A stretch of 64,000 nt of DNA from Nocardia testacea NBRC 100365 (GTDB lineage: Bacteria; Actinomycetota; Actinomycetes; Mycobacteriales; Mycobacteriaceae): contig NZ_BAGJ01000068.1 of the NCBI RefSeq assembly GCF_000308775.1, positions 1 through 64,000 on the forward strand, in the 5' to 3' direction. A program made the translations under genes and the position numbers. Within the stretch, counting starts at the first letter, position 1, and every line of letters begins with the position of its first letter. Below, piece by piece: positions 41,034 to 48,753 of this stretch. The notes under the pieces were generated by a model. It had not been told where the DNA came from. It made no database searches and was given only the letters and a program-made list of their open reading frames with translations.

Positions 41034-41201
41034 ATGCCCATCAGGTTCCGTAAACGCCAATCCTTCGGACCGTTGAAGTTGAACTACACCCAGTCGGGGT
41101 TGTCCTCGTGGAGTATCAAGATCGGCCCATGGTCGTGGAACTCCCGGACCAAGAAGAACAGCGTCGATCTACCGGGTCCGCTGAGCTGGCGTCAGCGCTG
41201 A
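41034..41201 (+). CDS. DUF4236 microprotein (55 aa)
   Basis: A 55-residue protein starting MPIRFRKRQSFGPLKLNYTQ. The pattern RFRKR..GP.KLN.T..GL.SWSIKIGPWSWN is that of DUF4236 domains, small basic beta-rich modules of unknown function. It has a clear AGGGAGG ribosome site 7-8 nt before ATG 41034 and ends ...SWRQR. It lies 109 nt after dnaE. A perfect 12-bp hairpin follows, which supports a real short transcription unit. Confidence 0.8.
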   Translation: MPIRFRKRQSFGPLKLNYTQSGLSSWSIKIGPWSWNSRTKKNSVDLPGPLSWRQR

Positions 41202-41217
41202 TACTCGGCCACGGCCG

Positions 41218-41251
41218 TGGGTGATCGAAGCCTGTGCGATTCGATCACCCA
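41218..41251. terminator. Bidirectional terminator hairpin
   Basis: TGGGTGATCGAA (41218-41229) pairs perfectly with TTCGATCACCCA (41240-41251), 10-nt loop. It separates the DUF4236 gene from the convergent type VII-like operon. Confidence 0.7.
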
Positions 41252-41369
41252 CCGGGTCCGTCGGCCCGGCAACCGGCCCACTGCGCGGGCGAGCCCGCCT
41301 CGGTCCACGGACTGTCCGGCCGGTGGACCGGACACATCTGGCCGCCTCGTCCCCTGTGCGAGATCGAGG

Positions 41370-41933
41370 TCAGTTCTGTGACGTCAATTCCCTGGTCAGA
41401 TCGATCAGGAACTCCGCTGCCGCACGAATCTCGGGGTCGGAGATCTCCCACTCCGGATCCGCACCGACATTGTTGATCTGAGCCGAATCGAGGTTCAGCG
41501 TTCCCTGCCAGCCGCCCGCTGCCGTGACGATCCGGACCGAACCGCTGGTTCGGTTCAGCCATACCTTCTCGTCGTACCCGGTTTGCGGAATGTAGTTCGG
41601 GTCGTCTTCGATCAAGGCCGGTTCCGACTCGCCGGGTAACATTGCCCGAAGCCGGGTTTCACCCACTCCTACGAGGGATGCCTTCGTCAGCGTGCAGGTC
41701 GCTCCCCGCCCTATTGTGTCATCGGGATCGACGTGACCGTATTCGATGGCCAGATCCGCTATGCCCAGGTCGCTTTCGAAGAAGGTGAGCGTTCGGTCGC
41801 ACTGTTCGCGAATCGCGTGGCCGGAGTCGGCCGCCGCGGCGCCCTTGCTGCTGCCCACTTCGCACGCTGAAACGAGTGCGATGGAGATGATCGCTGCCGC
41901 CGTGGAAATCGTGCGCAGCGCGATCCCGCTCAT
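41370..41933 (-). CDS. Lipoprotein of the type VII-like operon
   Basis: A 187-residue lipoprotein; the signal peptide ends with lipobox VSAC (Cys24). The mature part has two further Cys residues (EQCDRT and ATCTLT), which may form a disulfide, and ends in a helical segment AAAEFLIDLTRELTSQN. I recognise no named family. Its ATG overlaps the stop of the 288-residue helical gene (ATGA), so it is translated with it. The position suggests that it acts on the cell surface with, or as immunity/anchor for, the exported partners; this is inference. It is lower in GC than the flanking genes, like the whole operon. Confidence 0.78.
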   Translation of the reverse strand: MSGIALRTISTAAAIISIALVSACEVGSSKGAAAADSGHAIREQCDRTLTFFESDLGIADLAIEYGHVDPDDTIGRGATCTLTKASLVGVGETRLRAMLPGESEPALIEDDPNYIPQTGYDEKVWLNRTSGSVRIVTAAGGWQGTLNLDSAQINNVGADPEWEISDPEIRAAAEFLIDLTRELTSQN

Positions 41934-42796
41934 TGGGTCACCCTATCTGTCTTGACCGACCACTTGTTCGTTCCGTCCAAGACGGTTGCGTCATCGAATA
42001 CGGAATTCGCGTCGACAGCCATCGGCGGCCATTTGTTATCGGGTAGTCCGTCGATATCCGAACTGGCCTGCGCGATCTTGTTTCCGTTGATGATGCTGTT
42101 CTGTGCCGACGAGGCGATACTACCGACCGCCTGGGCGATCGCATTGTAGGCGTTTCCGATCGCCGCGACGATATCACCGGTTTGAGCCGCGGCGACCGGG
42201 CCGGTTGCCGCGGCCGCAACTATCTCGCCGATGCTGGAGATCAACGAGAGAATCGCTTCGACTATTTCCCGGTAGAGTTCCAGTGTCTTTACCGCGACAT
42301 CCTCCAGGGAGGTTGCAATCGTTTCGCACGAGGCCGGAAGTGCCTGCTGCCCGCACGGTTTCGCCTGCCGAATGCGAGAATTCTCGTATGCCTCGGCGGC
42401 GATTCCGGTCCAATGGGCATTGAGTTTGGTCTCGTCGATCTGAGTACCGGCATTGGTGATCGCGCTCGCGACATCTCGCCATGCATTGGCGTAATTTATG
42501 AAAGTGATGGGTACCGCTATGCCCTTGATCAGTTCCGCCAGTTTGGTGCCGGTGTCCTCGATATATTTCAGTACCTTGTCCCGCTCGTCCCAGAGTCGGT
42601 CGACGACGGCTTCTGCGCCCCCGCCTCCCACGAGCCCGAAGAATCCCCAACCGGTTACGCGAACGGCCAGGACGATATTTCCGAATGCGTCGTTTACCCT
42701 ATCCGGCTGGTCTTTGAGCTCTTCCGCCTTCGTTTTGATTTGTTCGATATTGGTGGTCAGGTCCGTCCTGGTCTGCGGATTCGTATCTTCGGCCAC
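41930..42796 (-). CDS. Long helical protein with WXG-type turn, putative type VII substrate
   Basis: A 288-residue protein, nearly all helix by appearance. A WTG turn in NAHWTGIAAEAYENS (about residues 126-140) sits between two long helices, as in WXG100/EspB-type type VII secretion substrates, but the N-terminal helical part is longer. The centre has a hydrophobic, Gly-containing segment (FGNIVLAVRVTGWGFFGLVGGGG, given here in part: VTGWGFFGLVGGGG). Cys147 and Cys156 (approximate) flank QQALPAS. There is no YxxxD/E at the C-terminus, so export would rely on a partner, probably the EspC-like protein 9 nt upstream. I do not recognise a toxin domain. GC content is clearly below the window average. 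Confidence 0.75.
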   Translation of the reverse strand: MAEDTNPQTRTDLTTNIEQIKTKAEELKDQPDRVNDAFGNIVLAVRVTGWGFFGLVGGGGAEAVVDRLWDERDKVLKYIEDTGTKLAELIKGIAVPITFINYANAWRDVASAITNAGTQIDETKLNAHWTGIAAEAYENSRIRQAKPCGQQALPASCETIATSLEDVAVKTLELYREIVEAILSLISSIGEIVAAAATGPVAAAQTGDIVAAIGNAYNAIAQAVGSIASSAQNSIINGNKIAQASSDIDGLPDNKWPPMAVDANSVFDDATVLDGTNKWSVKTDRVTQ

Positions 42797-42805
42797 GCGG
42801 TCCCC

Positions 42806-43120
42806 CTAGTAGAGATTACTGAGTGCATGCGCGTTCTGCGCATCCTCGGCTTCGTAGGTATCTGCCACCTGGCGGAGTGTCGTAGCGATTTCATTGCATA
42901 CTGAAATTCCCTCTTTCATTCTTTCGGCGAAGAAATCGGGAACGTCCTTGTATTTTTCGTATGCCAGAGCGAAGACACCTGCTTCGAGCTGCTCGAATTT
43001 CGCCCCCGCGGTGGCGACTCGTGCTGCCTCCAAGGCGGCAGCGGCCTCGTCCCAATTGTTGGCAGCGGTGCGTACAGCGCCTACGGCGACGGTAATGGCT
43101 TGCTGTGACGGTGTAGCCAT
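42806..43120 (-). CDS. EspC-like type VII secretion protein
   Basis: A 104-residue helical hairpin protein. The first helix contains AVRTAANNWDEAAAALEAARVA, the turn AGAKFEQLEAGVFALAYEKY, and the last helix GISVCNEIATTLRQVADTY. It ends with YEAEDAQNA, which fits the YxxxD/E export signal of type VII substrates (Tyr-Glu-Ala-Glu-Asp). The size and layout match the ESX-1 secretion-associated EspC/DUF2580 group. I chose ATG 43120, 2 nt after the stop of the upstream gene. Line 42901-42960 has 25 G+C in 60 by my count, far below the neighbours. It is probably co-secreted with the 288-residue protein. Confidence 0.78.
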   Translation of the reverse strand: MATPSQQAITVAVGAVRTAANNWDEAAAALEAARVATAGAKFEQLEAGVFALAYEKYKDVPDFFAERMKEGISVCNEIATTLRQVADTYEAEDAQNAHALSNLY

Positions 43121-43122
43121 GA

Positions 43123-43926
43123 TCAGACCCCCAAACCTTCTATGAGACTGTCGCGATGGCGAGAATGGTGAAATTCGAGATCTTCGTCCGAATATCGCGA
43201 GTAATCGCCACGAACCGGGAAACTCGGCCGGAGTTCGCGAACCCGATCCGCGAGAGACAGGAATTCGTCGACCAGGTCCATCGGATGGGCTTTTTGTGCC
43301 CATTCCGGCCGTACGAATATCGATTTCAGCTGAAAACAGTCCGCTGTGATCGAGATGGCAGGTGCGCCGTCGACCAGCGCTCGACCGTGCACATCGAAGG
43401 TGCCTCGCGTGAGTATGCGCCGCTGGGTTTCGCGATATTCCGGCCAGCTCGATGTGTCGAGGAGGAGCATCAGAACCGTGCGACGGTCGGGAACCGGGCA
43501 AGCGTGGCGGAATTCGCCGGTCACCAGTTTGCCCAGACAGGCTTCGACCGACTTCTTGTACGCACGCATCAACTCGTCGCCGGTATCGCCGGGGCCCACG
43601 TGGCGGTGCCACTGCGGGCCGAGTCGCAACTGGATCGGTAGCAGACCTCGATCGACTTCGACTGTCGCGAACGAACTGCCCGGCGCGGCCCGCGTATCTT
43701 CCGCGGTGAACGAATCCGATCGGTTCCAGGTAGGGGTCGAGGATTCGCGATCCGGTCCCGTCCCCGGACTGGGATGTTCAGTGGGTCGGGGAGCGGGATA
43801 TGTGATCGGTGCCGTGTACGAGCTGCTTGCGCCCCGTTGCGTCGGGGTCAGTGGCTCCTCGTCCCAGAACTCGTCCGGGTCGTCGTAGTGATTGAAAAAT
43901 CCGCCGTTGTAGCCCGGTGGTGACAT
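43123..43926 (-). CDS. Unknown protein, first gene of the type VII-like operon
   Basis: A 267-residue protein. Residues 1-85 are Pro/Ser/Thr-rich and disordered (MSPPGYNGGFFNHYDDPDEF, then TYPAPRPTEHPSPGTGPD). The folded part (about 95-267) has LLPIQLRLGPQWHRHVGPGD, DELMRAYKKSVEACLGKL, RRTVLMLLLDTSSWPEYRE, and LKSIFVRPEWAQKAHPMDLV. No signal peptide or membrane helix, so it is cytoplasmic, perhaps a chaperone or adaptor for the exported proteins. I recognise no family. I chose ATG 43926 with AGGACTCGG upstream; the open frame to 44163 has a poor N-terminus. It is 2 nt from the EspC-like gene. Confidence 0.7.
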   Translation of the reverse strand: MSPPGYNGGFFNHYDDPDEFWDEEPLTPTQRGASSSYTAPITYPAPRPTEHPSPGTGPDRESSTPTWNRSDSFTAEDTRAAPGSSFATVEVDRGLLPIQLRLGPQWHRHVGPGDTGDELMRAYKKSVEACLGKLVTGEFRHACPVPDRRTVLMLLLDTSSWPEYRETQRRILTRGTFDVHGRALVDGAPAISITADCFQLKSIFVRPEWAQKAHPMDLVDEFLSLADRVRELRPSFPVRGDYSRYSDEDLEFHHSRHRDSLIEGLGV

Positions 43927-44344
43927 ACTGCCGAGTCCTGCCTCTGCGTGCTCTCCTCTTCGAATGCGACTACGGTTATCGGCTACGCAAAAGCACTGAC
44001 ATCCCCCTTTTTCGATACGAAGCAACTCCCCGCTGTTCCGCATCAGCCTCTCCGGCGCGGTCACGTTTGTCAACCCCGCGTACGCACTCACCGGCAGTGG
44101 CATGGGCGGGCACCACAGAGCACCGTGGACCCGTGATGGTTGCTCGGTCGACCGGGCATTCACGCCCGAAGCGCAGAACTGCCTGCAGGTTCCCCGGCGG
44201 TTCGATATCGGTGATCGGTCACGCGAGTCCGTGCGCGCGGATGCCTGGAGAACTCGCCGTCTTTCCGGCCCACAGGAGCCGGCGTTCCGCTTCGGTGGCG
44301 GTATCGAGGCTGCCGGCCGCGCGGTACGCGCGGCCGGTTCCGTG
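43927..44344. other. Gap before the type VII-like operon
   Basis: 418 bp with no supported gene. It should hold the promoter of the minus-strand operon; no clear -35/-10 pair stands out. The downstream terminator of the Ddn-like gene is at its far end. Confidence 0.5.
44313..44337 (-). terminator. Terminator of the Ddn-like gene
   Basis: A perfect 11-bp stem CCGGCCGCGCG (44313-44323) with CGCGCGGCCGG (44327-44337), loop GTA, 8 nt past the stop at 44345. Confidence 0.7.
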
Positions 44345-44851
44345 TCATAGCACCGGCCGCAGTTCGATCACGACACCACCGAGCTGCCAGGTCTGGTAGA
44401 TATCGGCCTTGTTCGGATTGCCCTCGGCGTCGAAACCGATGCCGTTGTAGCCGGCGTTGGTCCGGTTGTCCCGGGCGATGATCTCGAACAGGCGCAGTAC
44501 ATCCTCGGCGGCGGTGTGCACGACCGGGTCGAACTGTTCGGGCCGGGCGCCGCGGGTGATGGTGAGCGGGGTGCCGGTCGCCAGGTTCTGCACCCACGGT
44601 CGCCGGGATGTGCCGATCAGCAGTGTCTGTCCGTGCACGGTGTAGGCGACCGGAATATCGTAGGCGCGACCGGATTTGCGGCCCACCACATGCAGTGTCG
44701 CCAGCCGTTTACCGATCACCCCGGACAGGCCCGGCAGGCGTAGCAGCGTGCGGACCACCCGGTTGGTCAAGCCCTGGGTCCGGCCTACGGGCCGGGGTCC
44801 GCTGGTGGTAGGGGTGCCGTAGGGGTTCGCCGATCCGGAATCCTCGCTCAT
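44345..44851 (-). CDS. Deazaflavin (F420)-dependent nitroreductase family protein
   Basis: A 168-residue split-barrel protein of the Ddn/FDOR family, which uses reduced coenzyme F420 to reduce quinones or nitro compounds; in mycobacteria Ddn activates pretomanid. Seen: HVVGRKSGRAYDIPVAYTVHGQTLLIGTS (written here in parts: HVVGRKSGRAYDIPVAY and TVHGQTLLIGTS), WVQNLATGTPLTI, and the tail DIYQTWQLGGVVIELRPVL. The N-terminal 35 residues are Gly/Ser/Pro-rich. It is transcribed with, or just after, the ABC ATPase gene 18 nt upstream. The exact substrate is unknown. Confidence 0.83.
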   Translation of the reverse strand: MSEDSGSANPYGTPTTSGPRPVGRTQGLTNRVVRTLLRLPGLSGVIGKRLATLHVVGRKSGRAYDIPVAYTVHGQTLLIGTSRRPWVQNLATGTPLTITRGARPEQFDPVVHTAAEDVLRLFEIIARDNRTNAGYNGIGFDAEGNPNKADIYQTWQLGGVVIELRPVL

Positions 44852-44869
44852 GGGTTCAGTATCGTCGGG

Positions 44870-45595
44870 TCACAGCACCTGGTCGAGAAACCTTCGCAGC
44901 CGCGGTGTTCCGGCATTGTCGAAAAGTTCGTCCGGACCGCCCGATTCCACCACCACACCGCCGTCCATGAACACCACATGGTCGGAGACGCTGCGGGCGA
45001 ATCCCATCTCGTGGGTCACCACGATCATCGACATACCGCCCGCGGCCAGTTCCGACATCAGCGCGAGCACACCCTTGACCAGTTCCGGGTCCAGTGCGGA
45101 GGTGGCCTCGTCGAAGAACATGATGTCGGGTTTCATGGCCAGCGCCCGGGCGATCGCCACCCGCTGTTGCTGACCACCGGAGAGGTTGGCGGGCCGGGAA
45201 TCGGCCTTGCCGGTGAGCCCCACGACCTCGAGTTGTTCCAGCGCCAGGGCGCGGGCCTCGTCCTTGGACAGTCCGCGCAGCTTGCGCGGTCCCAGCGCGA
45301 TATTGTCGGCCACCGTCCGGTGCGGGAAGAGATTGAACTGCTGGAAGACCATCCCGATGCGCTGGCGCAGCCGGTCGGGTTTCTCGGCGAGCACCGATTC
45401 GCCGTCGATGAGGATATCTCCGGCATCGGGTTCGTGGAGCCGGTTGAGGACCCGCAGCAGGGTGGATTTGCCGGAACCGGACGGGCCGATCACCGTCGTG
45501 GTCTTGCCCGCGTCGACATGGATGTCCACCCCGCGCAGGATCTGATTGCCGCCCAGCCGCAGGTGGAGTCCGGTGCCGGTCAGTGAGGAGCTCAT
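44870..45595 (-). CDS. glnQ: Polar amino-acid ABC transporter ATP-binding protein
   Basis: A 241-residue ABC ATPase of the GlnQ type (polar amino-acid uptake). It has Walker A GPSGSGKST (37-45), the Q-loop FQQFNLFPH, the signature LSGGQQQR, Walker B IMFFDEATSALD and the H-loop VVTHEMGFA. The partner is the fused binding-protein/permease gene 3 nt upstream, so both are one transport system at the membrane. The likely substrate is glutamine, glutamate or another polar amino acid; this is from family similarity. Confidence 0.93.
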   Translation of the reverse strand: MSSSLTGTGLHLRLGGNQILRGVDIHVDAGKTTTVIGPSGSGKSTLLRVLNRLHEPDAGDILIDGESVLAEKPDRLRQRIGMVFQQFNLFPHRTVADNIALGPRKLRGLSKDEARALALEQLEVVGLTGKADSRPANLSGGQQQRVAIARALAMKPDIMFFDEATSALDPELVKGVLALMSELAAGGMSMIVVTHEMGFARSVSDHVVFMDGGVVVESGGPDELFDNAGTPRLRRFLDQVL

Positions 45596-45598
45596 CGG

Positions 45599-47392
45599 TT
45601 ACCCCCGGCCTTCGGTGATGGCGGACTGTTCGACCGGGTCGATCGGCTGATCGGGCCGGCCGGTGCGCATCCGCCGGTCGATGTAGTTCACCAGATGGGT
45701 GAGTGGGATGGTCAGCAGCAGATAGACCAGACCGGCGGCCACCAGCGGTGACAGGTTGCCGGTCTGGGCGTTCAGATCGCGGCCGACCGCGAACAGTTCG
45801 CGCTGGGTCGCCAGCAACCCCAGGAAGTAGATCAGCGAGGAGTCCTTGATCAACGCGATGAACTGGTTCATCAGCGCGGGCAGCACCCGGCGGACCCCCT
45901 GCGGGATCACCACCAGCGTCATGGCCTGCCGGTAGCCGAAGCCGATCGCCCGGGCGGCCTCCAGTTGCCCCGGCTCCACCGATTGGATACCGGAGCGGAA
46001 GATCTCGCCGATATAGGCAGAGGCCAGCAGCGCCAGCGCCACCGCACCGAGCCAGTAGGGGTTGTTACCGGTGAGACCGCTGACCACCGGCCCGACCCCC
46101 AGGCCGATGAGCAGGATGATGACCACCGCGGGCAGGCCGCGGAAGATATCGGTGTACACCCGGGCCGGCCAGCGCAACCAGCGGGTCCGCGAGATTCCGG
46201 CGACCGCGAGCAGCATGCCGATCACGGTGCCCAGTACGCCGGAGACCAGGGCGAGGATCAGTGTGTTGGGCAGGCCGGTCTTGAACAGGTCGGGGAAGGC
46301 CTGCCGGTAGAGCGACCAGTCGAAGAAGGTGTCGCGCAGCTGTTCCAGGGTCGATTTCGGCGCCTGCGTGGTCTGCTCCCGCGGGGCCTGTCCGGCGGCG
46401 ATGGCGGCGAAATCGGGCAGCTGCGGGGCCGGTGCGGCCTTCGATCCGGGCTTCCAGCCGGGCGGCAGTTCGCGGGGCACCCAGTCGCTGTAGAGGCGGG
46501 CATAGGTACCGTCGGCGATCACCGCGTCCAACCCGGAGTTGAGCGCGTCGATCAGCGGCTTGTTGTCCTTGGCGACCGCCCAGGCGACGAAATTGTCCAG
46601 ACTGAACGAGTTGTCCACGACCGATGTCGCATCGCCCGGCGCGATCGCGCCCTCGGCCTGCGCCGACGGGGCGACCCAGGCGTCCACCTGGCCGGTTTTC
46701 ACATTCGCGTAGGCGGTGTTGTAGTCCGGGAACTTCACCGGGTCCAGCCCGAGTTCGTTGACGACGTATTCGTCCTGGACCGTGCCCTGCACCACCGCCA
46801 CCCGGGAACCGGGCCCGAGATCGGCGAACCCCTGCACCGGGCTGCCGTCCTTGACGACCAGCGAGAAGTAGCCGAAATCGTAGCCGTTGGTGAAACCGAC
46901 CATCTCGCGCCGCGCATCGGTGGTGGTGATGTTGGACGACCCGACATCGAAGCGTTTGCCCCCGACCTGGGCCAGCAGTCCGGCGAACTCGGTACCGGAG
47001 AACTCGACCCGCAGACCGAGCTTCGCGGCCACCGCCCGCAGCAGTTCGTTGTCGAAACCGGTGAACGCGCCGGCGGAGTTCACGCAGATACTGGGCGGCG
47101 CGTCGGAGAGGGTGCCGACGCTCAGCACACCGGGCCGGATCAGGCCGAGCCGGGAGATGTCGACCGCGTCCAGCGGTTCGGTCGATGCGGTGGTGAAACG
47201 ATCCTCTTTGCCCGTACCCGGGGCGGTCAGGTCGGCGGGGGCCGCGGCGGCCGACTCCGGTCCCGGCGGCGCGCACAGGTCGCGGGCGGCACCGTCACCG
47301 CCGCCGCTGCCGCACGCCGTCGCCAGCAGGGCGACGGCGAGCAGGAGGGCGGCGAGCAGCGCACGGGCGCGCGGAACGGGCAGACCAGGCAT
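45599..47392 (-). CDS. Fused amino-acid ABC substrate-binding protein and permease
   Basis: A 597-residue fusion. The N-terminal signal (LLAALLLAVALLATAC) suggests lipidation at the Cys near residue 26. A type 3 periplasmic-binding domain follows (about 70-310; SRLGLIRPGVLSVGTLSDAPP, FTGFDNELLRAVAAKLGLRVEFS). After a linker with TQAPKSTLEQLRDTF comes a HisM/GlnP-type permease (about 375-590) with the coupling motif EAARAIGFGYRQAM. This fusion is common in actinobacteria and Firmicutes. The TAGGGT box 8 nt upstream marks ATG 47392. The ATPase follows immediately. Confidence 0.92.
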   Translation of the reverse strand: MPGLPVPRARALLAALLLAVALLATACGSGGGDGAARDLCAPPGPESAAAAPADLTAPGTGKEDRFTTASTEPLDAVDISRLGLIRPGVLSVGTLSDAPPSICVNSAGAFTGFDNELLRAVAAKLGLRVEFSGTEFAGLLAQVGGKRFDVGSSNITTTDARREMVGFTNGYDFGYFSLVVKDGSPVQGFADLGPGSRVAVVQGTVQDEYVVNELGLDPVKFPDYNTAYANVKTGQVDAWVAPSAQAEGAIAPGDATSVVDNSFSLDNFVAWAVAKDNKPLIDALNSGLDAVIADGTYARLYSDWVPRELPPGWKPGSKAAPAPQLPDFAAIAAGQAPREQTTQAPKSTLEQLRDTFFDWSLYRQAFPDLFKTGLPNTLILALVSGVLGTVIGMLLAVAGISRTRWLRWPARVYTDIFRGLPAVVIILLIGLGVGPVVSGLTGNNPYWLGAVALALLASAYIGEIFRSGIQSVEPGQLEAARAIGFGYRQAMTLVVIPQGVRRVLPALMNQFIALIKDSSLIYFLGLLATQRELFAVGRDLNAQTGNLSPLVAAGLVYLLLTIPLTHLVNYIDRRMRTGRPDQPIDPVEQSAITEGRG

Positions 47393-47400
47393 GATCGACA

Positions 47401-47406
47401 ACCCTA
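47401..47406 (-). promoter_or_regulatory. Leaderless -10 box of the ABC transporter operon
   Basis: TAGGGT on the minus strand (47406 to 47401) is 8 nt before ATG 47392. Confidence 0.45.
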
Positions 47407-47414
47407 GCGTCAGC

Positions 47415-47443
47415 CCCGACCCGGTCCGGGCACCCGGGTCGGG
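47415..47443 (-). terminator. Terminator after the phosphotriesterase-like gene
   Basis: CCCGACCCGG (47415-47424) pairs perfectly with CCGGGTCGGG (47434-47443), 9-nt loop, about 30 nt past the stop at 47472. Confidence 0.6.
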
Positions 47444-47471
47444 TCGGGCCGCTCGCGCCGTGGCCTCCGGT

Positions 47472-48455
47472 TCACCCGGCGGTGAAGAACCTCCGGGGCA
47501 CCTCGACGAGCATCGTCTGCAGCTGCCGCTCCTCGATTCCGCGATCCAGCACATAGGGGAAGACGTCGTCGAACAGGTGGGTGTAGTGCCACTGCGGCAG
47601 GACCGCGGCCCGCATGGCCGGTTCGATCCAGTCGATATAGCAGCTGGCGTCCTGCGAGAGCACCATGCGCTCGGCGTAACCCCGGCGCACCATCTCGATG
47701 AGGGTATCGGCGCGCGCCTCGAAGGTGGTCTCGAGGTTGATCCCGAATCGGTCCATGCCCAATACGAATCCGGAGTCCGCCAGGGCGGTCAGGTAGTCCA
47801 GATCCGTGGTGTCGCCGCTGTGGCCGAGCACGATCCGGGTCGGGTCCACGCCCTCCTCGGCGCACATGACGCGTTTGACCTCGAAGCCGGACCCCGATTC
47901 GGGGTGGGTGTGCACGGTGATCGGCACTCCGGTCTCGTGATGGGCTCGCGCCACCGCCCGCATCACCCGTTCGACACCGGGCGTCAGTCCCTCCGCGTCG
48001 ATCGCGCATTTGAGCATGCCCGCCCGCACACCGGTCCCGGCGATACCGTCGCGGATATCGCCGACGAACATATCCACCATGGGATCGGGGACATGGGTGC
48101 CGACCAGCGGATCGAGCGCCGGTCCGCGGTAGTGGAAGAAGAACGGGACATCGTTGTAGGTGTAGAGGCCGGTGGCCACGATCAGGTGCAGCGGCACCCG
48201 CTGCGCGATCTGGGCGATCCGCGGGATGTAGCGGCCCAGACCCACCACGGTCGGGTCCACGATCGTGCGCACACCGGCCTCGTAGGCGGTGGTCAGCTGC
48301 CGGACCGCGTCCTCGACCCGCTCCTCCTCCGAACCCCACTCCCGCGAATAGTTCTGCTGCACATCGGAGCTGAGCACGAAAACGTGCTCGTGCATGAGGG
48401 TGACGCCGAGATCGGCGGTGTCCACGGCACCGCGGACGGTTTGGATCGAGGGCAC
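47472..48455 (-). CDS. php: Phosphotriesterase-like lactonase (Php family)
   Basis: Amidohydrolase-fold, binuclear metal enzyme. The 327-residue product matches M. tuberculosis Php/PPH (Rv0230c) in length and motifs; that group hydrolyses lactones, including acyl-homoserine lactones, with low phosphotriesterase activity. Metal ligands seen: His-x-His in MHEHVFVLS, the bridging Lys in AGMLKCAID, His in ITVHTHP, His in VLGHSGDT and Asp in GMDRFG. The GTG at 48455 has a perfect AGGAG 7 nt upstream and gives MPSIQTVRGAVDTADLG; the ORF opens at 48482 but without a ribosome site. A PucR regulator gene lies directly upstream and may control it. Confidence 0.92.
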   Translation of the reverse strand: MPSIQTVRGAVDTADLGVTLMHEHVFVLSSDVQQNYSREWGSEEERVEDAVRQLTTAYEAGVRTIVDPTVVGLGRYIPRIAQIAQRVPLHLIVATGLYTYNDVPFFFHYRGPALDPLVGTHVPDPMVDMFVGDIRDGIAGTGVRAGMLKCAIDAEGLTPGVERVMRAVARAHHETGVPITVHTHPESGSGFEVKRVMCAEEGVDPTRIVLGHSGDTTDLDYLTALADSGFVLGMDRFGINLETTFEARADTLIEMVRRGYAERMVLSQDASCYIDWIEPAMRAAVLPQWHYTHLFDDVFPYVLDRGIEERQLQTMLVEVPRRFFTAG

Positions 48456-48667
48456 GGAGAACTCCTGAAAAGGGCAGCACACAGCGCGACGACGCCGGCA
48501 CGACGGATTGGATCGGGGTCCGCGACACCGCCGTGGCGGGCGCGGCGAACCGGTTGCCGGCGACCCAACTACTCAGGTGGACACCGGTTTCCGGGAATAA
48601 CTGAACCTTACGACGCGCGGTGTGGGGTGGACCATATTCCGGCCGCATGAAAGCTCGGCCGGCATTT

Positions 48668-48731
48668 GTGCGCGCAGCACATGTCCGTGGTGCGCTCGGC
48701 GCAATGTCCGTCGTGCGCACAGCATTGCGCC
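48668..48731. repeat. Tandem palindromic units between pucR-type gene and php
   Basis: Three units start with GTGCGC at 48668, 48690 and 48713 (period 22-23 bp). Units 1 and 2 both end ATGTCCGT(G/C). Each holds a small palindrome: TGCGCGCAGCA (unit 1), TGCGCTCGGCGCA (unit 2, 5-bp arms) and TGCGCACAGCATTGCGC (unit 3). They lie 213-276 bp before the php start and may be operators. The rest of this 298-bp gap has no gene. Confidence 0.55.
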
Positions 48732-48753
48732 GCCGGGGCCGGGGCCCCGCCGC

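Noticed and set aside
43917..44399. 160-codon plus-strand frame in the gap upstream of the type VII-like operon
   Set aside because: No ribosome site or motif, and it overlaps the terminator and 3' end of the Ddn-like gene.
48668..48731. CRISPR array
   Set aside because: The units are only 22-23 bp, imperfect and directly joined, with no spacers and no cas genes.
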